This document shows, piece by piece, positions 12,796 through 15,596 of a DNA stretch of 15,596 nt. The notes under the pieces were generated by a model. That model was not told where the DNA came from and did no database searches. It saw nothing but the letters and a program-made list of their open reading frames with translations. Each line of letters starts with the position of its first letter. Position 1 is the stretch's first letter. The translations under genes were made by a program, and so were the position numbers. The stretch is from positions 1 to 15,596 of the forward strand of contig DALYFH010000020.1 in the NCBI GenBank assembly GCA_031972135.1. Reading direction: 5' to 3'. The DNA is from GWF sp031972135 (GTDB taxonomy: Bacteria > Patescibacteriota > Microgenomatia > UBA1400 > UBA12108).

Positions 12796-13446
12796 ATGCA
12801 ACATCTTTTTCTTACTAGTAGTATCGGGATAAAGGGAGTAGGGGAGAGTATCCGCCGCCGACTCGGTCATGATAGGCCACTAAAAACAGCATTCATAATT
12901 ACTCCGGTCGAAGGAGACAGTGATCAAGAAGATCTATCTTGGGTCCAAGAAGACCGGGATGGCTTAAACAATAATGGCTTCATCACCTTTGACTACACTA
13001 TTGCTGATAAGACTAATGAACAAATTCGGCATGACCTCAAAGGCATAGAGGTCTTATACATTTCTGGCGGTAACGAATTTTATCTCAAAGAAAAAGGTAA
13101 CGATAATAATTTTGCAGATTATGTCAAAGAATTAGTAAATTCTGGAGTAATCTACATGGGCACATCTGCTGGTTCCATAATCGCAGGGAACAGCATGGCA
13201 GAGCTTCAAAATCCTAAGGATTTATCTACACTTAAGAATCCTGTTGATACTGTTGGGTATAGCTTGGTTCCCTACACCATCATTCCTCATTGGGGTAGTG
13301 TCGACTTTCGAAATAGATGGTTATCAGACGAAGCGTTTAGCTATATGTTTAGCGGCAAGACTCCACTATTCGCACTCAACAACTACCAATACATCGAAGT
13401 AATAGGTGATGAATCACGCATCATCGACGTGAGGACCGAACCATGA
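12796..13446 (+). CDS. Peptidase S51 / PepE-like protein, first of a tandem pair
   Basis: This 216-residue protein has the class I glutamine-amidotransferase-like fold of the S51 peptidases (dipeptidase E, cyanophycinase). The nucleophile motif GTSAGS places the catalytic serine at Ser124. A GGN turn is at 91-93 in front of the oxyanion region, and HWG at 165-167 supplies the probable catalytic histidine. LFLTSS at the start and YIEVIGD near the end are typical. Dipeptidase E cleaves Asp-X dipeptides, but the exact substrate here is not predictable. The -10 box lies 8 nt before the ATG, so the message is likely leaderless. It overlaps the next, paralogous gene by 4 bp (ATGA), which signals translational coupling. 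Confidence 0.9.
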   Translation: MQHLFLTSSIGIKGVGESIRRRLGHDRPLKTAFIITPVEGDSDQEDLSWVQEDRDGLNNNGFITFDYTIADKTNEQIRHDLKGIEVLYISGGNEFYLKEKGNDNNFADYVKELVNSGVIYMGTSAGSIIAGNSMAELQNPKDLSTLKNPVDTVGYSLVPYTIIPHWGSVDFRNRWLSDEAFSYMFSGKTPLFALNNYQYIEVIGDESRIIDVRTEP

Positions 13447-14075
13447 AGAATATATATTTGGCCTCACAGTTTTATGTCAGTGGGTTATCCATTAGCCAAA
13501 AAATTAGTGATGAACAAAAACAAAAAACTGTCTTTATTACAACATCCATCAAATACAAAAACTTCAAAGAGTCAGAGCTCGATTGGCACTACAAAAATCG
13601 CGCAACTCTTGATGCTGGTGGATTCATCTGCCAAGACTACGACATCACAGACAAGTCCGAGGAGGATCTAGTGAGAGATCTCGCAAACTATTCTGCGATG
13701 TATGTCGAGGGCGGGGATCCATTCTATTTTCTCAAGCAGGCTCAGACGAACAACTTTATCAACTATATAACCAAGAGGGTAGAGGACGGAATGGTATATA
13801 TCTCCGAGAGTGCCGGGTCAGTAGTCGCCGGGATAGATATCAGAGCCAATGGAAGGCCAGGAAAAAATGCCGAGAAATATGAACTAACCAGTACTGGTGG
13901 CATCAACTTCATTAACGCCGTCTTTATGCCTCACTGGGGACTAGAGAATAAGCGAACAGATTATAGTGAACACAAATTCCCTCAGACCTACAACGAGGAT
14001 CACGCTCATGTCTTCCTCCCCAATAATTGTTATATCGAAATAGTAGGGGACTCTTGGAAAATTATTAATACCTAA
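13443..14075 (+). CDS. Peptidase S51 / PepE-like protein, second of a tandem pair
   Basis: The 210-residue paralogue of the upstream gene has the same order of motifs. These are YVEGGDPFYFL at about 87-97 (the GG turn), the nucleophile motif SESAGS with catalytic Ser123, FMPHWG with His164, and CYIEIVGDSWKI at the C-terminus. A WHYKNR segment near 48-53 corresponds to the region between the first strands. The residue before the nucleophile is Glu in place of Thr, so substrate choice may differ from that of the first copy. The start is fixed by the ATGA overlap with the upstream stop. Divergence between the two copies is considerable, so the duplication is not recent. The alpha/beta hydrolase gene follows after 7 bp. 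Confidence 0.9.
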   Translation: MKNIYLASQFYVSGLSISQKISDEQKQKTVFITTSIKYKNFKESELDWHYKNRATLDAGGFICQDYDITDKSEEDLVRDLANYSAMYVEGGDPFYFLKQAQTNNFINYITKRVEDGMVYISESAGSVVAGIDIRANGRPGKNAEKYELTSTGGINFINAVFMPHWGLENKRTDYSEHKFPQTYNEDHAHVFLPNNCYIEIVGDSWKIINT

Positions 14076-14082
14076 AGGATCT

Positions 14083-14856
14083 ATGAACGATCTGCATCCC
14101 AATATCTTAAATAGTAACAATGAAAAAATAGACACACTTGTCGAATGGGATGAGTCAAAAAAAGGTATTAGGTCGAACGTTATCATGGTTCATGGATTAG
14201 GTACTGATAAAAATGAGACTGCCAATTACTTTGTAGATGTTTCGCATGCCCTAGTATCTGATGGCTATCGAGTTATCAGATTTGATCTAACAGGATATGG
14301 TGCTAGTGAGGGTAAACAGCGCGATGCCTGTTATACCAAACATGTAGGAGATCTAAAGGCAATTTTTGATTATGTTCAAAAAACATATGGTGAGCCAATA
14401 TATATCTTTGCTCAATCGATGGGATGTTTTGTAACTGCACTAGCAAATATTGATGGAATCAAAAAAACAATTATGACAGGGTTGCCGAATGCTGATACAG
14501 ATTTAATTATTGAGCGTGTTTCTGCCAGATTTGGATCTCGTCCTGGGGCAGTTCTTAACTATGATGGGATCAGTCTCCTGCCTCGCTCAACTGGGAAAGT
14601 GCAAGAAATCGGACCTCAGTTTTGGGTTGATATACGCAAACTTAATCCAGTAAAAACTGTGGGTGAATTTGCCAAGAAAACTAAACTATTGGTGGTGAGC
14701 TGGGAGCAAGATGAAATACTCGGTACAAACTCACTCGATCAATATGACACTATTCCTGAGCTAGAGCATATCTGGTTGCCAGGTGATCACGCTGTTAAGA
14801 ATGCAAATGATCGTCAAAATTTTATTAACAAGATGTTAGCTTTTTACGCCAAATAG
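14083..14856 (+). CDS. Alpha/beta hydrolase
   Basis: This is a 257-residue serine hydrolase with the alpha/beta fold. The oxyanion HGLG is at about 37-40, FDLTGYGASEG at about 67-77 is the usual D-x-x-G-x-G-x-S block, and the nucleophile elbow is AQSMG (the first Gly of G-x-S-x-G replaced by Ala), with Ser at about 112. The acid is in WEQDE near 209-213, and the catalytic His is in PGDHAVK near 240. No signal peptide is present, so it is cytosolic. It resembles the serine aminopeptidase S33 / lipase-like hydrolases. GGAT lies 4 nt before the ATG. It is 7 bp after the second S51 gene and 15 bp before the transporter gene, which suggests one operon of hydrolases with a transporter. Confidence 0.88.
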   Translation: MNDLHPNILNSNNEKIDTLVEWDESKKGIRSNVIMVHGLGTDKNETANYFVDVSHALVSDGYRVIRFDLTGYGASEGKQRDACYTKHVGDLKAIFDYVQKTYGEPIYIFAQSMGCFVTALANIDGIKKTIMTGLPNADTDLIIERVSARFGSRPGAVLNYDGISLLPRSTGKVQEIGPQFWVDIRKLNPVKTVGEFAKKTKLLVVSWEQDEILGTNSLDQYDTIPELEHIWLPGDHAVKNANDRQNFINKMLAFYAK

Positions 14857-14871
14857 TATGGTCAAAATATA

Positions 14872-15596
14872 ATGTCCCGCTCACAAAAAATATTCCTAGC
14901 AATCCTCTCACTATATGTCATTTATGACTTTACCCTGGGATCTTTGGTGGGACTATATCTATGGGAAACAACCAAAGAAGCTAGTAAGATCCTCTCTTAC
15001 TACATCGCTCTTTTTCTGAGCATCCTATTGAGTACTCAGTTTGCACCTAGGCTTATTAGCTCCTACGGGGCAAAGAAAGTCTATGTCGCCTCAATAATCA
15101 TTGGGATGCTCCAAGCAGGGATATTGATGCTAACTGGAGCTAATATCACCAACATAATAATCCCATTCGGCATCCTAGCAGGCATAGATATTGGTCTCCA
15201 AGCGATGAGTTATTCCATCATAGTAGGACAGATTACAAACGGTTCAGAAACTACTAAGTTTCTTGGGGTCAAGTCATCAATTATGAACTTAGTAAGCATA
15301 ATATCGGTCCCACTGATTACTAGTCTTATATCATCTCTTGGCTCTTACCAAGTGAGTTATTATCTTAGTCTATTCGCTGGTATATCGATTGTGATGTTAA
15401 TATCCAGAATCCCAATAGCCAACCTTTCAACTAACACCAATAGTGCTTCCTATATCTCACTTTTGCAGATCGAGGAGGTCAAGATATTTGCCACGACGAG
15501 ATTGTTATACGGTTTTTATAACGGGCCTATGTGGGCAGTGCTAGGAGTAGTAACTTTTATGTTTATTGGAGATGTCGCCAAATGGGGTTATATATC
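14872..15596 (+). CDS. Multi-membrane transporter (MFS-like), 3' end outside window
   Basis: The frame starts at ATG 14872 (MSRSQKIFLAIL...) and is open to the window edge, about 241 codons. The visible part has seven or so hydrophobic segments separated by short polar loops, for example LYVIYDFTLGSLVGLYLW, YIALFLSILLSTQF, VASIIIGMLQAGILMLTG, IIIPFGILAGIDIGLQ and LVSIISVPLITSLISSL. It has an APRLISSYGAKK loop in the place of MFS motif A. The long polar stretch at about residues 186-206 is the likely central loop. It looks like the first half and the start of the second half of a 12-helix major facilitator protein. No Shine-Dalgarno sequence is visible. The gene probably belongs to the S51/hydrolase operon. 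Confidence 0.75.
   Translation, partial: MSRSQKIFLAILSLYVIYDFTLGSLVGLYLWETTKEASKILSYYIALFLSILLSTQFAPRLISSYGAKKVYVASIIIGMLQAGILMLTGANITNIIIPFGILAGIDIGLQAMSYSIIVGQITNGSETTKFLGVKSSIMNLVSIISVPLITSLISSLGSYQVSYYLSLFAGISIVMLISRIPIANLSTNTNSASYISLLQIEEVKIFATTRLLYGFYNGPMWAVLGVVTFMFIGDVAKWGYI

Overview
The window looks like chromosomal DNA of a small-genome bacterium, most likely Patescibacteria (CPR) and perhaps Candidatus Saccharibacteria. This is an inference. The basis is very tight packing (stops overlapping in CTAG at 9134-9137, convergent genes abutting at 12272/12273), a glycine-rich RRM protein, an orphan triple topoisomerase-type zinc ribbon, a membrane-anchored bactofilin-like protein, a tiny MscL, and a serine-recombinase element of a style I associate with that group. 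TGA ends several genes at sensible places, for example at 588-590 and for the Rep-coupled gene, so the standard code applies. That argues against Gracilibacteria/Absconditabacteria.

Region 1 (1-699) is host: the 3' part of a DUF1295 membrane enzyme and a tRNA-Gln(CUG) gene. Region 2 (about 637-5810) is an integrated mobile element, or what remains of one, placed directly 3' of the tRNA. It holds a large serine recombinase whose last 20 codons are read from the antisense strand of the tRNA, a 160-bp cluster of four hairpins, and a rolling-circle replication initiator resembling filamentous-phage gene II protein. The initiator is translationally coupled to a small helical protein with a promoter and a possible operator. 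Beyond lies a divergent pair of uncharacterised genes that look like cargo, then a hairpin-rich stretch that may be the right boundary. No coat, Zot/pI or secretin gene is visible, so a plasmid-like element, a defective inovirus or a phage satellite all remain possible.

Region 3 (about 5823-9137) holds a small membrane protein, a Cys-motif membrane protein followed by a secreted/membrane beta-helix protein, the zinc-ribbon protein, a short-chain dehydrogenase, and an overlapping GIY-YIG (UPF0213) protein. Region 4 (9134-11892) holds an LUD-domain protein divergent from an HxlR regulator with shared -35 bases, a strong bidirectional terminator, an RRM protein driven by a promoter inside the end of the upstream gene, and an MFS transporter.

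Region 5 (11961-15596) holds MscL, a conserved hypothetical protein, and a same-strand run on + of two tandem S51-type peptidases, an alpha/beta hydrolase and a truncated multi-membrane transporter. A repeated pattern is a -10 box only 6-10 nt before the start codon, which suggests that many of these genes are transcribed leaderless.
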